From the NCBI GenBank assembly GCA_029624765.1, contig JARSSO010000041.1:1-62206 (forward strand): a stretch of 62,206 bases of DNA. Reading direction: 5' to 3'. Positions 51,185 to 59,829 of this stretch are shown here, in pieces. A program made the position numbers and the translations under genes. The stretch is from Candidatus Contendibacter sp. (GTDB lineage Bacteria; Pseudomonadota; Gammaproteobacteria; Competibacterales; Competibacteraceae). The number at the start of each line of letters is the position of its first letter. The first letter of the stretch is position 1. Under the pieces are notes generated by a model, which searched no databases, was not told where the DNA came from, and was given only the letters and a program-made list of their open reading frames with translations.

Positions 51185-53002
51185 ATGACGACGCCGTTCG
51201 AGCCACGGTCCTTCCTCAAGACCCTCGTCACTCTGCCCGGCGTTTACCGGATGCTGGACGAGCGCGGCGTGGTGCTCTACGTCGGCAAGGCCCGCAATCT
51301 GCGGCGGCGGGTGTCGAGCTACTTCCGGGAACATCACCCTTCCGCCAGGACGCGCGGCCTGGTCGCTCAGATCCGGGCCGTTGAGGTCACGGTCACCCAC
51401 ACCGAGGCCGAGGCGCTGATTCTGGAAAGCCGGCTGATCAAGGAACTTCAGCCGCGCTACAACATCCTGCTGCGCGATGACAAGGGTTATCCCTACATCC
51501 ACGTCGCCGAGGGCGATTTTCCCCGGTTGGCGCTGCATCGCGGCGCCAGGCGCGCGCCGGGGCGCTATCTTGGGCCGTATCCCCACGCCGGCGCCGTCCG
51601 CGAAACCCTGAATCTTCTCCAAAAGGTGTTCCGGCTGCGCTCGTGCGAGGACAGCTTTTTCCGCGCCCGGAGCCGGCCGTGCCTGCAATACCAGATCAAA
51701 CGCTGCACCGCGCCCTGCGTCGGCCTGATCGACCGCGCCGGTTATCAACGCAGCCTGAGCGACGCCCTGTTGTTCCTGGAGGGCCGGGGCGGCCAGGTCG
51801 TCGACGACCTGGCGCGGCGGATGGAAGCGGCGGCGGCGGCGTTGAATTTCGAGGAGGCGGCCGTCTGTCGCGACCAGATCGCCGAATTGCGCCAGATTCA
51901 GCAGCGCCAGCATGTCGAGGGCGAGAGCGGGGATCTCGACGTGGTGGCGGCGGTCGCGCGCGGCGGTTCGGCCTGCGTGCAAGTCTTCGTGTTTCGCGGC
52001 GGGCGGTTGTTGGGCAACAAGGCGTTCTTTCCGCGCCTGCCCGAGGATGAGGACGCCGGCGCGGTGCTCGGCGCTTTTCTGGCCCAGCACTATCTGGATC
52101 GGGAAATTCCCACGGAGTTGCTGGTCAGTCCCGAACCGGCCGACGCCGCGCTGCTCGCCCAGGCTTTCCACGAACGTGCCGGCCGGCGGGTCGCCATGGT
52201 CGCGCATCCGCGCGGCGAGCGGCTGCGCTGGCTGGAGTTGGCCCGGCGCAACGCCGAGCACGCGCTGGCCGCGCACCTGTCCAGTCAAGCCGGAACGCGC
52301 CAGCGGCTGGAGGCGTTGCGGGACGCGCTGGGGCTGGAAGAGGTTCCGGATCGACTGGAATGTTTCGATATCAGCCATACCCGGGGCGAAGCCACGGTTG
52401 CGGCTTGCGTGGTGTTCGGGGCGGAGGGGCCGATCAAGGCCGACTATCGCCGCTACAATATCGAAGCCATCGCCCCCGGCGACGATTACGCCGCCTTGCG
52501 CCAGGCGCTGACCCGGCGCTATACCCGGCTGCGGGAGGAAGAAGGTCGCCTGCCCGATGTCTTGTTGATCGACGGTGGCCAGGGGCAGTTGGCCCAGGCG
52601 CGCGCGGTGTTGGAGGAGTTGCAGGTCGCCGGGGTGACGGCGGTGGGCGTCGCCAAGGGACCGGAGCGCAAGCCGGGGCTGGAAACGCTGTTCTTGTCCA
52701 GGGAAAACCGCCCCCTTATACTGCCCCCCGATTCGCCCGCTCTGCATCTGGTGCAGCAGATCCGCGACGAGGCCCATCGCTTCGCCATCACCGGCCACCG
52801 CCAACGCCGAGCCAGGGCCCGCGCCACGTCCGCCCTCGAACAGATTCCCGGCATCGGTCCCAAGCGCCGGCAAGCCCTGCTCCGACAGTTCGGCGGCGTG
52901 AAGCAGCTTGCGCGAGCCGGCGTTGAGGACATCGCCGGCGTGGATGGCATCAACGCCGAATTGGCGCAACGGATTTACGACGCCTTTCATGGCGAAACCT
53001 GA
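51185..53002 (+). CDS. uvrC: Excinuclease ABC subunit C
   Basis: Makes the dual incisions in nucleotide excision repair with UvrA/UvrB. 605 residues in the standard order: N-terminal GIY-YIG nuclease (PGVYRMLDERGVVLYVGKARNL), Cys-rich region (RSCEDSFF...RPCLQYQIKRCTAPC), UVR UvrB-binding helix (about 200-235), RNase H-like C-terminal nuclease (ECFDISHTRGEATVAACVVF, DVLLIDGGQGQL), and two HhH motifs (LEQIPGIGPKRRQALLRQFGG). Followed 15 bases later by pgsA, as in E. coli; the usual upstream uvrY is replaced here by the enhancer-binding-type regulator. Confidence 0.98.
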   Translation: MTTPFEPRSFLKTLVTLPGVYRMLDERGVVLYVGKARNLRRRVSSYFREHHPSARTRGLVAQIRAVEVTVTHTEAEALILESRLIKELQPRYNILLRDDKGYPYIHVAEGDFPRLALHRGARRAPGRYLGPYPHAGAVRETLNLLQKVFRLRSCEDSFFRARSRPCLQYQIKRCTAPCVGLIDRAGYQRSLSDALLFLEGRGGQVVDDLARRMEAAAAALNFEEAAVCRDQIAELRQIQQRQHVEGESGDLDVVAAVARGGSACVQVFVFRGGRLLGNKAFFPRLPEDEDAGAVLGAFLAQHYLDREIPTELLVSPEPADAALLAQAFHERAGRRVAMVAHPRGERLRWLELARRNAEHALAAHLSSQAGTRQRLEALRDALGLEEVPDRLECFDISHTRGEATVAACVVFGAEGPIKADYRRYNIEAIAPGDDYAALRQALTRRYTRLREEEGRLPDVLLIDGGQGQLAQARAVLEELQVAGVTAVGVAKGPERKPGLETLFLSRENRPLILPPDSPALHLVQQIRDEAHRFAITGHRQRRARARATSALEQIPGIGPKRRQALLRQFGGVKQLARAGVEDIAGVDGINAELAQRIYDAFHGET

Positions 53003-53017
53003 TCGCCGGCCGAACCC

Positions 53018-53593
53018 ATGCAACTGAACCTGCCCACCCTGCTGACCCTGTTACGCATCGCGCTGATTCCGGTATTCGTGGGCGTGTTCTTCCTGCCGGT
53101 GCGCGGCGCCAATGTGCTGTGCGCAGCGCTGTTTGGGCTGGCGGCGCTCACCGACTGGCTGGATGGCCATCTGGCGCGGCGGTTCGATCAAACCTCGGCC
53201 TTCGGCGCGTTTCTGGACCCGGTGGCGGACAAGCTGATGGTCGCGGCGGCGCTGGTGTTGTTGGTGCAGGCGATTCCCACGCCGGTGATGGCGGTGGCGG
53301 TGGCGATCATCATCGGTCGCGAGATCGCGATTTCGGCGCTGCGCGAGTGGATGGCGCAAATCGGCGACCACGGCCGCGTGGCGGTGTCCATGGTTGGCAA
53401 GTTCAAGACCACCGCCCAGATGATCGCCGTGCTGCTGTTATTGTATCGGGATCCCGTGGGTGGGTTTCCGACGCTGGAAGTCGGGTTGGGATTGTTGCTG
53501 GTCGCGGCGGCGCTGACGCTCTGGTCCATGCTGCACTACCTGCTGGCGGCGTGGCCGGTGCTCCGCCAGGACAGGCAGGGTGGAAGGACTTGA
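53018..53593 (+). CDS. pgsA: CDP-diacylglycerol-glycerol-3-phosphate 3-phosphatidyltransferase
   Basis: Committed step to phosphatidylglycerol and cardiolipin at the inner membrane. 191 residues with about five membrane segments and the CDP-alcohol phosphotransferase motif D-G-x2-A-R-x8-G-x3-D-x3-D, seen as DGHLARRFDQTSAFGAFLD and the following PVADK. Its stop codon overlaps the -35 box of the tRNA-Gly promoter. Confidence 0.96.
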   Translation: MQLNLPTLLTLLRIALIPVFVGVFFLPVRGANVLCAALFGLAALTDWLDGHLARRFDQTSAFGAFLDPVADKLMVAAALVLLVQAIPTPVMAVAVAIIIGREIAISALREWMAQIGDHGRVAVSMVGKFKTTAQMIAVLLLLYRDPVGGFPTLEVGLGLLLVAAALTLWSMLHYLLAAWPVLRQDRQGGRT

Positions 53594-53617
53594 CGAACGG
53601 GTTTTTTACGCTAGAAT
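53590..53617 (+). promoter_or_regulatory. Sigma-70 promoter of tRNA-Gly
   Basis: TTGACG (53590-53595) and TAGAAT (53612-53617) are separated by 16 bases, about 16 bases before the mature tRNA 5' end. The -35 box overlaps the pgsA stop codon. Confidence 0.75.
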
Positions 53618-53633
53618 CGCTGCTCTTCATCCA

Positions 53634-53709
<76 letters not shown>

Positions 53710-53717
53710 GATTCCCC

Positions 53718-53743
53718 AAGCCTCGAACCTTCGGGGCTTTTTT
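53718..53743 (+). terminator. Intrinsic terminator after tRNA-Gly
   Basis: AAGCC-T-CGAA (53718-53727) and TTCG-G-GGCTT (53730-53739) form a hairpin running into a T-run to 53743. It lies between the tRNA-Gly and tRNA-Cys genes and so makes tRNA-Gly a largely separate transcript. Confidence 0.8.
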
Positions 53744-53784
53744 GTACCCCCGGCGAGATTGGCGGCCGGAACCCCTCAGTACAG

Positions 53785-53858
53785 GGCTAGGTGGCAGAGT
53801 GGTCATGCAGCGGCCTGCAAAGCCGTGGACGCCGGTTCGATTCCGACCCTAGCCTCCA
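53785..53858 (+). tRNA. tRNA-Cys (GCA)
   Basis: 74 bases. Acceptor GGCTAGG pairs with CCTAGCC; anticodon loop CTGCAAA gives GCA; T-arm GTTCGATTC; discriminator T and encoded CCA. Confidence 0.96.
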
Positions 53859-53865
53859 TCTCCCC

Positions 53866-53953
53866 GCTGGTGTGGTGGAATGGTATACACACAGGACTTA
53901 AAATCCTGCGCCCCCGACCGGGCTTGTGGGTTCGAGTCCCACCACCAGCACCA
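53866..53953 (+). tRNA. tRNA-Leu (TAA)
   Basis: 88 bases, class II tRNA with a long variable arm. Acceptor GCTGGTG pairs with CACCAGC; anticodon loop ACTTAAAAT gives TAA; T-arm GTTCGAGTC; encoded CCA. Seven bases after tRNA-Cys, so these two are probably processed from one transcript. Confidence 0.96.
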
Positions 53954-54000
53954 TGAAAGTCTGGACGACCGACTTCCTATCCCGTTCAGCGATCGGTGGT

Positions 54001-54015
54001 AGCGGCAAAGCCGCT
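54001..54015. terminator. Short hairpin after the tRNA cluster
   Basis: AGCGGC-AAA-GCCGCT between tRNA-Leu and the end of the convergent HD-GYP gene. No T-run follows, so a termination role is only possible. Confidence 0.35.
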
Positions 54016-54055
54016 TCGGTTAGCGATTCTGTGGGTTTTGGAACACCGCGAACCG

Positions 54056-57037
54056 CTAGGCCGCCGGCGTCAGATAGTCCTCGATGTGGACCGTGTCGAT
54101 CTGTTCGGGCCGCAGAAAACGTGCGGCGTATTGCTGGTGAACCCCGGCGCGTAGAAACAGCTCGAACAGTTCCGGGTCAATGTGCTGATCCTGGGACATC
54201 CGGGCCATGATCCGCAGCGCTTCCGACAGGGTTTTGCCCAACTTGTAGGGTCGGTCGATGGCGGTCAGCGCCTCGAAGATGTCGGCAATCGCCATCATCC
54301 GCGCCAGCACGCTCATCTGCTCGCGCCGCAACTGTTTGGGATAGCCGTTGCCGTCCATCTTCTCGTGGTGGCCGCCCGCGATCTCCGGCACCCGCCGCAG
54401 TGGCTTGGGAAACGGCAGCCGCGACAGCATCACGATGGTCTGGACGATGTGCTCGTTGATCTTGTAACGCTCTTCGTCGGTCAGGGTGCCGCGACCGATG
54501 CGCAAGTTATGGATTTCGCCCCGGTTGTAGAGCAATTCCGGCACGTTCAGCCGAAAGCCCCAGGGATTGTCCGCCTCGATTCGATCCTGGGGGCCGCGCT
54601 CGAACCGGTGTTCCAGCTTGTCGGCCAGCAGCGACTCGACGGCTGGGAGAGGGGAGGCGGGCGCGCGTTCTTTGCGGGTCCGCTCTTCGTGTGACAGACC
54701 AATGCGGTCGTCGAGGGTGCGCAGCCAGGTTCGTTCGGCCAGGCGCTGGAGTCGGGCGGTCTGCTCCGGCGTCATAAATTCGCCGCCCTGGTTGCAGCGG
54801 GCGACGAAGGCGAAGTCGTCATCGAGCGTTCGCCATTCCGCGTCGAGCCTGGCTCGCAACTCGTCGCGGTTGCCACCGCTGGCCACCTGCCGCCAGTAGG
54901 CGATCTCGGCGTCGCGCTTGAGCACCTCGAACCGCATCCGCACTTCGTGAATCCGGTCGTAGATCGTTTCCAGCTTGGTGGCCTTGTCCACCACATATTC
55001 GGGCGTGGTGATCTTGCCGCAGTCGTGCAGCCAGCAGGCGATGCGCAGCTCTTCCCATTCCGCCTCGCTCAGGGTGAAGTCTCGAAAAGGTCCCACCGGG
55101 TCGGCGCAAGCCGCCTGAGCCAGCAGCTTGGTCAGCTCCGGCACCCGGGCGCAGTGGCCGCCGGTGTAGGGACTCTTGGCGTCGATGGCGTCAGCGAGCA
55201 GGCGAATGAACGCCTCGAACAGATTTTTCTGCGCTTGCAGCAGCCGCTGATTTTCGATGGAGACCGCCGAAGTGCCCGACAGCGCGGCGATGAACGCGAG
55301 CAATTCCGGCGCGATCAGGTTTTCGTCGCCGGCCGATCCTACCTTGAGGAGAGCCAAAACGCCGACCAATTCCTGTTGGCGGTTGCGTAGCGGCACGACC
55401 ATGAGGTGGCCGGCGTTGAGGGGTGAATCGGACAGGGGCGCCAGATAGTCGGCCAGCGGTTCGCCCGGCGTGAGCGGTCGGATTTGAGGAGTCGTCGCCT
55501 GGGCTGTCTCCACCAGGGGGTGGGGCTGGGGATCGGTCAGGGACAGGGGAGACAGCCGGTCGACCGCCACGGCGCCGGTCTCGCTGCGCAGCCGGGCGGC
55601 GGCGGGCCGCAATTCACGTTCGTCGTCGCTCACCAGGAACAGGATGCCGGCATCGCCCTGGGCCAGCGCCAGGGTTTCCGCTAGCACCCGATCCAGCAAA
55701 CGCTCAAAATGGTGCTCGGCCGCCAGCGCCGACCCGATATCGAGAAAACGGCGAATCGTGGATTTCATCAGTCCCATCGCCTGGGCCAGTTGGTTGACTT
55801 CGGTGATGATCGAATGGACCGCGACCGGTTCGTGAAAGTCGAAACGCCGAATCCGGGCCGCCTCCCCGACCAGGCTGTGCAGGTGGCGGGCAATCCGGCG
55901 GGACAGCAGCCAGGTGACCGGCAGCGCCAGCAGCACCAGACCGATGGCGATCAGGACCGATTGATCGCGGATGCGCGCGGCATCGGCCAACAGTTCGCGC
56001 TCGGGCACGGCCAGCGCCAGCGCCAGCGGCGCTCCGCCCTGGAACGGCAACGTTTTCACCGCGCCGCGCCAACGCTGATCGGCGATTCGCAGCGTGAAGC
56101 CGGCCGGGTCCAGCCGCGCCGCGCGTCGCTCGGGATCCCGCCAATCCTGATCCAGTTGGGTCAGCGCCGGCTCGTTCAATTCGGCGAGCCGGGCCAGGCG
56201 CGGTTCACCGTCGCCTTCGCGCGGCAGCCGGGCGGCGTCCGGGTGGGCGATGACATGACCCTGATGGTCGAACAACGCCAGTTGCGTATTGGGGAGGAAG
56301 CGGCTGGCGGCCAGCGTGGCGGAGAGGTCGCGCAAGGTGAGGTCGGCGCCCACGACCGCCGTGCCGGTGGTGGCCCGACGGGCCAGCGTGATGCCGGCCT
56401 CGCGGGTCGTGAAGAACAGGTAGGGATCGGTGCGGATCCGATCCGGCCGGGTTTGCGCCGCCTGATACCAGGGGCGGGCGCGGGGATCGAAGGTATAGTC
56501 GGGTTTGGCGTCGCGGCGGAGCAGGTTCAGGTCCGCGTCAAGGAACAGGAAGGCGGCCGCGATGGCGCCTGCTTCATCGCGTTCCACGCTCTGCGCCAGA
56601 TAGCGGGCCTGGTCCGGAGCGGCGAGCGGGACGCGCAGCGGGGAATCCGCCGGCAGCCGCCGCAGCAGAAAGAAATCGCCGTCGTCGTAACCCACGAACA
56701 GGGCGGACACGTGTTCCGATTCCGTCATCGCTTCATGCAGATAACCCAGGCTGTCCAGGCGTTCGGTCAGCGAAGTGGCGAAGGCTAGCCGCTGCCAGGC
56801 CAGTAGATCGACCATGATGGCGACCGGCGTGGCCAGTGTCTGAATTCGGCGGGCGGTGTGATCGGCGATCCGTTCGAACCGCTCGTCGGCGGTGCGCAGC
56901 ATCAGCCGGGTGGTTTCCGCGTAGTTGTTCCAGATCACCGCGCCGCCGAGCAACAGGATCAGGGCGATGAACAGGGTCGCGATGTGAACGCGCAACGGCA
57001 GCTGACGTGGTGTGGACAGGGGAACGGTCAGGGACAT
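54056..57037 (-). CDS. dCache-HAMP-GAF-HD-GYP sensor, predicted c-di-GMP phosphodiesterase
   Basis: 993 residues. A membrane segment near 18-40, a large periplasmic dCache-type sensor (containing FDPRARPWYQAAQ), a second membrane segment near 360-380, a HAMP-like linker, a GAF domain (about 435-620) and an HD-GYP domain. HD residues are in CWLHDCGKITTPEYV; the GYP part is HHEKMDGNGYP. About 145 residues lie between the HD portion and the helix LTDEERYKINEH, where classical HD-GYP proteins have only a short link. Predicted to hydrolyse c-di-GMP in response to an external small-molecule ligand. Start MSLTVPL (57037) has AGGAA upstream; an earlier Met (57097) is less likely. Confidence 0.9.
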   Translation of the reverse strand: MSLTVPLSTPRQLPLRVHIATLFIALILLLGGAVIWNNYAETTRLMLRTADERFERIADHTARRIQTLATPVAIMVDLLAWQRLAFATSLTERLDSLGYLHEAMTESEHVSALFVGYDDGDFFLLRRLPADSPLRVPLAAPDQARYLAQSVERDEAGAIAAAFLFLDADLNLLRRDAKPDYTFDPRARPWYQAAQTRPDRIRTDPYLFFTTREAGITLARRATTGTAVVGADLTLRDLSATLAASRFLPNTQLALFDHQGHVIAHPDAARLPREGDGEPRLARLAELNEPALTQLDQDWRDPERRAARLDPAGFTLRIADQRWRGAVKTLPFQGGAPLALALAVPERELLADAARIRDQSVLIAIGLVLLALPVTWLLSRRIARHLHSLVGEAARIRRFDFHEPVAVHSIITEVNQLAQAMGLMKSTIRRFLDIGSALAAEHHFERLLDRVLAETLALAQGDAGILFLVSDDERELRPAAARLRSETGAVAVDRLSPLSLTDPQPHPLVETAQATTPQIRPLTPGEPLADYLAPLSDSPLNAGHLMVVPLRNRQQELVGVLALLKVGSAGDENLIAPELLAFIAALSGTSAVSIENQRLLQAQKNLFEAFIRLLADAIDAKSPYTGGHCARVPELTKLLAQAACADPVGPFRDFTLSEAEWEELRIACWLHDCGKITTPEYVVDKATKLETIYDRIHEVRMRFEVLKRDAEIAYWRQVASGGNRDELRARLDAEWRTLDDDFAFVARCNQGGEFMTPEQTARLQRLAERTWLRTLDDRIGLSHEERTRKERAPASPLPAVESLLADKLEHRFERGPQDRIEADNPWGFRLNVPELLYNRGEIHNLRIGRGTLTDEERYKINEHIVQTIVMLSRLPFPKPLRRVPEIAGGHHEKMDGNGYPKQLRREQMSVLARMMAIADIFEALTAIDRPYKLGKTLSEALRIMARMSQDQHIDPELFELFLRAGVHQQYAARFLRPEQIDTVHIEDYLTPAA

Positions 57038-57380
57038 CGGCGGTTCCTGGATGGGGGCGAGGGAGGCGCCGTGGGAGCGGGTTTGCGCGGGTGGCAAACC
57101 GCATCGCGGGCACCGCTATAACAATAGCGTATCCGGGTGCTCGAAAGCGGGTGAAGTCTTGGACTTGCTGGAAAACTGAAGAGACGGGATGCATCCTTCG
57201 GGTCTGAACGTTGGCACGTTCGGATTCCAAACCCGCGGGTGACGATTACGGCCGCACGGTGGGTGCGGTGACGGTGGGCGGGGTCAAAAAGTACCGACTT
57301 TCATCGTCGGGGGGGACGTCGCCGACATGATTGTTAGGCAGGTTACGCTGCGCTGACCCGCCTAACAGCCCTCTGGTTTT
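57038..57380. other. Intergenic region with two hairpins
   Basis: About 343 bases with no supported gene. Nested arms CGGGT/ACCCG and GAACGT/ACGTTC form a hairpin at about 57199-57235. A second palindrome, GTTAGGC (57333-57339) with GCCTAAC (57360-57366), follows 15 bases after the amidase stop on the minus strand and resembles a common REP-type hairpin. Confidence 0.45.
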
Positions 57381-57971
57381 TTATAAATTCCAGGAACGCC
57401 CAGTAAACGCTTCAAATATGGCAGATGCAGCAACTTCTGCTAGCCAACTGAGGTGGGCGTCATCATTTTTACCTTGCATGAACCCCAACTCTAATAAATG
57501 AGCGGCTGGTCGTGTTTGGCGAATCCAACCCAACCGGCCAAAGCGAGAGGCGGTATCAGGACGTGCCCACGATTGCGAGTGTGCCCCGTGCAACAAGAGG
57601 GAGCGACGGACGAACTCGCCTACGTCTTTACTGCGTTCAGAGGTCCCATAGTAGATACCACAACGCCGCGAAGCGTCATCGAGGTCGAGACCGTCCGCTG
57701 AGTCGCGATGCAACTCTAATACCCATGCGTCACCAAAGCTAAAATTCCTATTCACCCACACAATTGACTTATCGGTATCCTCGTCATGCGGTGCGATTTC
57801 CACGTCAACGTTGCGCCTTTGTAGGAGTGCAGCGGCGCGGTTGGTGATGGTAATTGCTTGATCGCGTTCATTGTGTGGGGGATTCGTGGCGCCGGAATCA
57901 CTGCCACCATGACCGGCGGCCAATACGACAACCATAGGATCTTGGAGAAGACTCAAGGATGATGTTCTCAT
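57381..57971 (-). CDS. N-acetylmuramoyl-L-alanine amidase-like protein (Amidase_3), no signal peptide
   Basis: 196 residues. The zinc amidase pattern is visible: VVVLAAGHGGSDSGA (first His), NERDQAI (Glu), LELHRDSADGL (second His) and AHLLELGFMQGKNDD (last Glu). Such enzymes cleave the amide bond between MurNAc and the stem peptide. Unlike AmiA/B/C it has no signal peptide or cell-wall-binding domain, so it would need another way out of the cytoplasm. Start MRTSSLSL at 57971 has GGGGAGG upstream. It lies in a minus-strand series of small accessory genes separated by palindromes. Confidence 0.8.
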   Translation of the reverse strand: MRTSSLSLLQDPMVVVLAAGHGGSDSGATNPPHNERDQAITITNRAAALLQRRNVDVEIAPHDEDTDKSIVWVNRNFSFGDAWVLELHRDSADGLDLDDASRRCGIYYGTSERSKDVGEFVRRSLLLHGAHSQSWARPDTASRFGRLGWIRQTRPAAHLLELGFMQGKNDDAHLSWLAEVAASAIFEAFTGRSWNL

Positions 57972-58038
57972 AACCTCCCCTTTCAAGTTGGGCAGAATGG
58001 AGCCAAGCCTCGTAAAAAAATTATTCTGCGCGTTTGAA

Positions 58039-58088
58039 GCCCAACGACCCGTATTCACCGGATAAGCCGGTGAATACGGTAGTTAGGT
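58039..58088 (-). repeat. attC-like palindrome between cassette-like genes
   Basis: On the minus strand ACCTAAC (58088-58082) and GTTGGGC (58045-58039) fit the integron core patterns RYYYAAC and GTTRRRY. They flank a perfect 13-bp stem (58049-58061 with 58067-58079) and a five-base loop. The stop codon of the upstream gene overlaps the first core, as in gene cassettes. At 50 bp and without bulged bases it is short for an attC site, and no integrase is in the window. No T-run follows, so it is not an intrinsic terminator. Confidence 0.42.
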
Positions 58089-58463
58089 TATCAAGCTTCT
58101 CACGAGTTTCAGCGCTCCAGTCAAGATGCGGGCGCCATCGGCGATGCGGTCGAGGGTCGCGCCGAGCTGTTCCATGTCTTTGAGGAGCTTGTCGGCTGCG
58201 TCCGCCTTGCTCTTGAGGCCAGACTCTAGGTCATCGACCAGATCGTCTCTCAGTAGCGCCTTCTTCAACGCTTGGCGCATGTCCTCCATGTCCTTTTTGG
58301 CTTGCTTCAGTATTGCCTCAAGCATAGTCTCTGTTGCGGTGTCACCCATGATCTGAGCATCGAAGATCTGCGTGCTCACCTCGCGAGCGTAGGCGTCGAA
58401 CTTCTCTTGGGACTGACGTGTGAGCTCGAGTTTCCGCTTAACGATGGATTGATTGTTCGCCAT
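58083..58463 (-). CDS. Coiled-coil protein of unknown function
   Basis: 126 residues, highly charged and almost wholly helical (KRKLELTRQSQEKFDAYARE, ILKQAKKDMEDMRQALKKAL), with a hydrophobic helix at the end (LTGALKLVRSLIT). No signal peptide. Very strong ribosome site (AGGAGGAGC) 16 bases after the lipoprotein gene, so the two are an operon. I do not recognise the family. Its stop codon lies within the attC-like palindrome. Confidence 0.72.
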   Translation of the reverse strand: MANNQSIVKRKLELTRQSQEKFDAYAREVSTQIFDAQIMGDTATETMLEAILKQAKKDMEDMRQALKKALLRDDLVDDLESGLKSKADAADKLLKDMEQLGATLDRIADGARILTGALKLVRSLIT

Positions 58464-58479
58464 TGTCCGCTCCTCCTAA

Positions 58480-59505
58480 TCAGCTTTTCTTCTTGGCTGC
58501 CTTGACCTTTTCGACCTTCTCGGCAAGGCTGTTGATTCGCTTGTTCGCTTCGGCCAGTTGTTTGGGATCTCCCGGGTTGTCGAAACTGTCGAGAATAGCC
58601 CTGTGGGTTCTCGCGATATCGAAGAACATTTTCCAGGTCGCGTTTGCTTCTCCTTCAACGACCGCGTCGTAGGCGCTGCGCGCGCGGGCGAGCTCTGCTA
58701 TAGCCCGCGATGCGTTGCCAGCCCCCTCGGCTCGTGCCGCGTCGCCCAAGGCGTTTTTCAGGCTATCGTAGCGCGCTCGAAGATCGGCGATTTCGGGCTC
58801 TTCTGCCCAACTGGCAAGGGCGACTGCGGCGATCTCCACCGAACTGTCGGCGTCTTTGACGATGGACGAGAGCATCGCGTAGCGACGCGCCTCGAAAGCT
58901 TCCGTCAGGAGGCTGCCGAAGAGGTCGGTATTTGCGCTACGGATTGCTGTGGTGCGATCCGAAGGCGGGGGAGCACCTTGAAATTTGTCGGCTTCGTCGA
59001 TCAAGCCAAATATGGCTGTGCTGGCGTTCGTGAAACTGCTGCCCAATTTGGACGGGGTATCCGATTGCGCCAAGGCGAGTAGAGACTTGGCATAGTTCTG
59101 CAACGCAAGTGATAACCGGCGCGCGCTGTAGCCTTGAGCACCCGGACCGTTCGAGGGCGGTCTGATGGGCGGATTCGGCATGCTTCTGTCGCGTCGCGCC
59201 TGCTGCAGCGCACAATGCTTGGAGAAGTCGTCGAATTTTTCCGACTCGATGCGTTGGTCAAATCGAAGAGGCTCGATGCAGCCGACTGGCATGAGTGTCA
59301 CATTGTTCGCGACCATGGCCGTGTTCAGCTCGGCGCGGTATTTCGCTTCGATCGCATCGCCGTCGTAACGCTTGAGTACCTGTCCCGTCGTGGATTCGAC
59401 TGCGGTGGAGAATTTGGCGACGTCGGGTGCTATATGTGCCGTGGAGCAGCCCGCTCCAAGTAGTGCGGAAACAATAGTTGAGCACAACAGCATTCTTGTT
59501 TTCAT
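58480..59505 (-). CDS. Predicted lipoprotein, alpha-helical, unknown function
   Basis: 341 residues. Lipoprotein signal MKTRMLLCSTIVSALLGAGC with lipobox LGAGC. The mature part is mostly helical and rich in Ala, Ser and charged residues, with a proline-rich stretch (PNPPIRPPSNGPG) near 110-125 and a coiled-coil C-terminus (INSLAEKVEKVKAAKKK). Ribosome site AGGAAGAT. No known domain recognised. Encoded together with the coiled-coil protein; with the amidase further along, an envelope-related role for this set is conceivable. Confidence 0.75.
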   Translation of the reverse strand: MKTRMLLCSTIVSALLGAGCSTAHIAPDVAKFSTAVESTTGQVLKRYDGDAIEAKYRAELNTAMVANNVTLMPVGCIEPLRFDQRIESEKFDDFSKHCALQQARRDRSMPNPPIRPPSNGPGAQGYSARRLSLALQNYAKSLLALAQSDTPSKLGSSFTNASTAIFGLIDEADKFQGAPPPSDRTTAIRSANTDLFGSLLTEAFEARRYAMLSSIVKDADSSVEIAAVALASWAEEPEIADLRARYDSLKNALGDAARAEGAGNASRAIAELARARSAYDAVVEGEANATWKMFFDIARTHRAILDSFDNPGDPKQLAEANKRINSLAEKVEKVKAAKKKS

Positions 59506-59829
59506 TTGACATCTTCCTGCTCTTGGTCGGTTAGGGAACGCCCGTACGACAAGTGTTGTCAGCGCGTGCCGGGGCAGGCGCGGCGGTATCCGGGTTATTT
59601 AATTGTCTAAAATTCGGGGACCACTATACTGAATCACCTCCTTTCATTCGCCAACGGGTCTGCGGATAAGCCGCGAGGGCGAGAAAGCCGCAGGCTTTTT
59701 CGCCTGAAGTCGGCTTGATCCGCGTGGTTGTGCGGCGCTTCGCGCCGCGTAAGCAGCGGATCGTAATCCGTCGCCACGTTGTCGCGGGCGTGAAGCGTCC
59801 GCGACAACAAGTGGTTATACGGTTTCCGC
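59506..59829. other. Palindrome-rich intergenic region
   Basis: About 324 bases without a convincing gene. Three hairpins occur in a row: GGCGAGAAAGCC/GGCTTTTTCGCC (59678-59704), GCGGCGC/GCGCCGC (59732-59748), and a 14-bp stem CCACGTTGTCGCGG/CCGCGACAAC-AA-GTGG (59774-59814) with a two-base bulge in one arm. An 89-codon frame spanning them is treated as chance. At 59632-59645 the minus strand has a perfect ribosome-site-like GGAGGTGAT not followed by a usable gene. Confidence 0.5.

Noticed and set aside
57333..57366. GTTAGGC...GCCTAAC palindrome as an integron attC site
   Set aside because: The cores are in the wrong relative order (GTTRRRY before RYYYAAC) and only 20 bases apart; it fits a common REP-type hairpin better.
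59629..59646. Plus-strand sequence resembling the 3' tail of 16S rRNA (ATCACCTCCTTTC)
   Set aside because: No other rRNA sequence lies upstream; on the minus strand it is simply a perfect Shine-Dalgarno-like stretch, which necessarily resembles the complement of the 16S tail.
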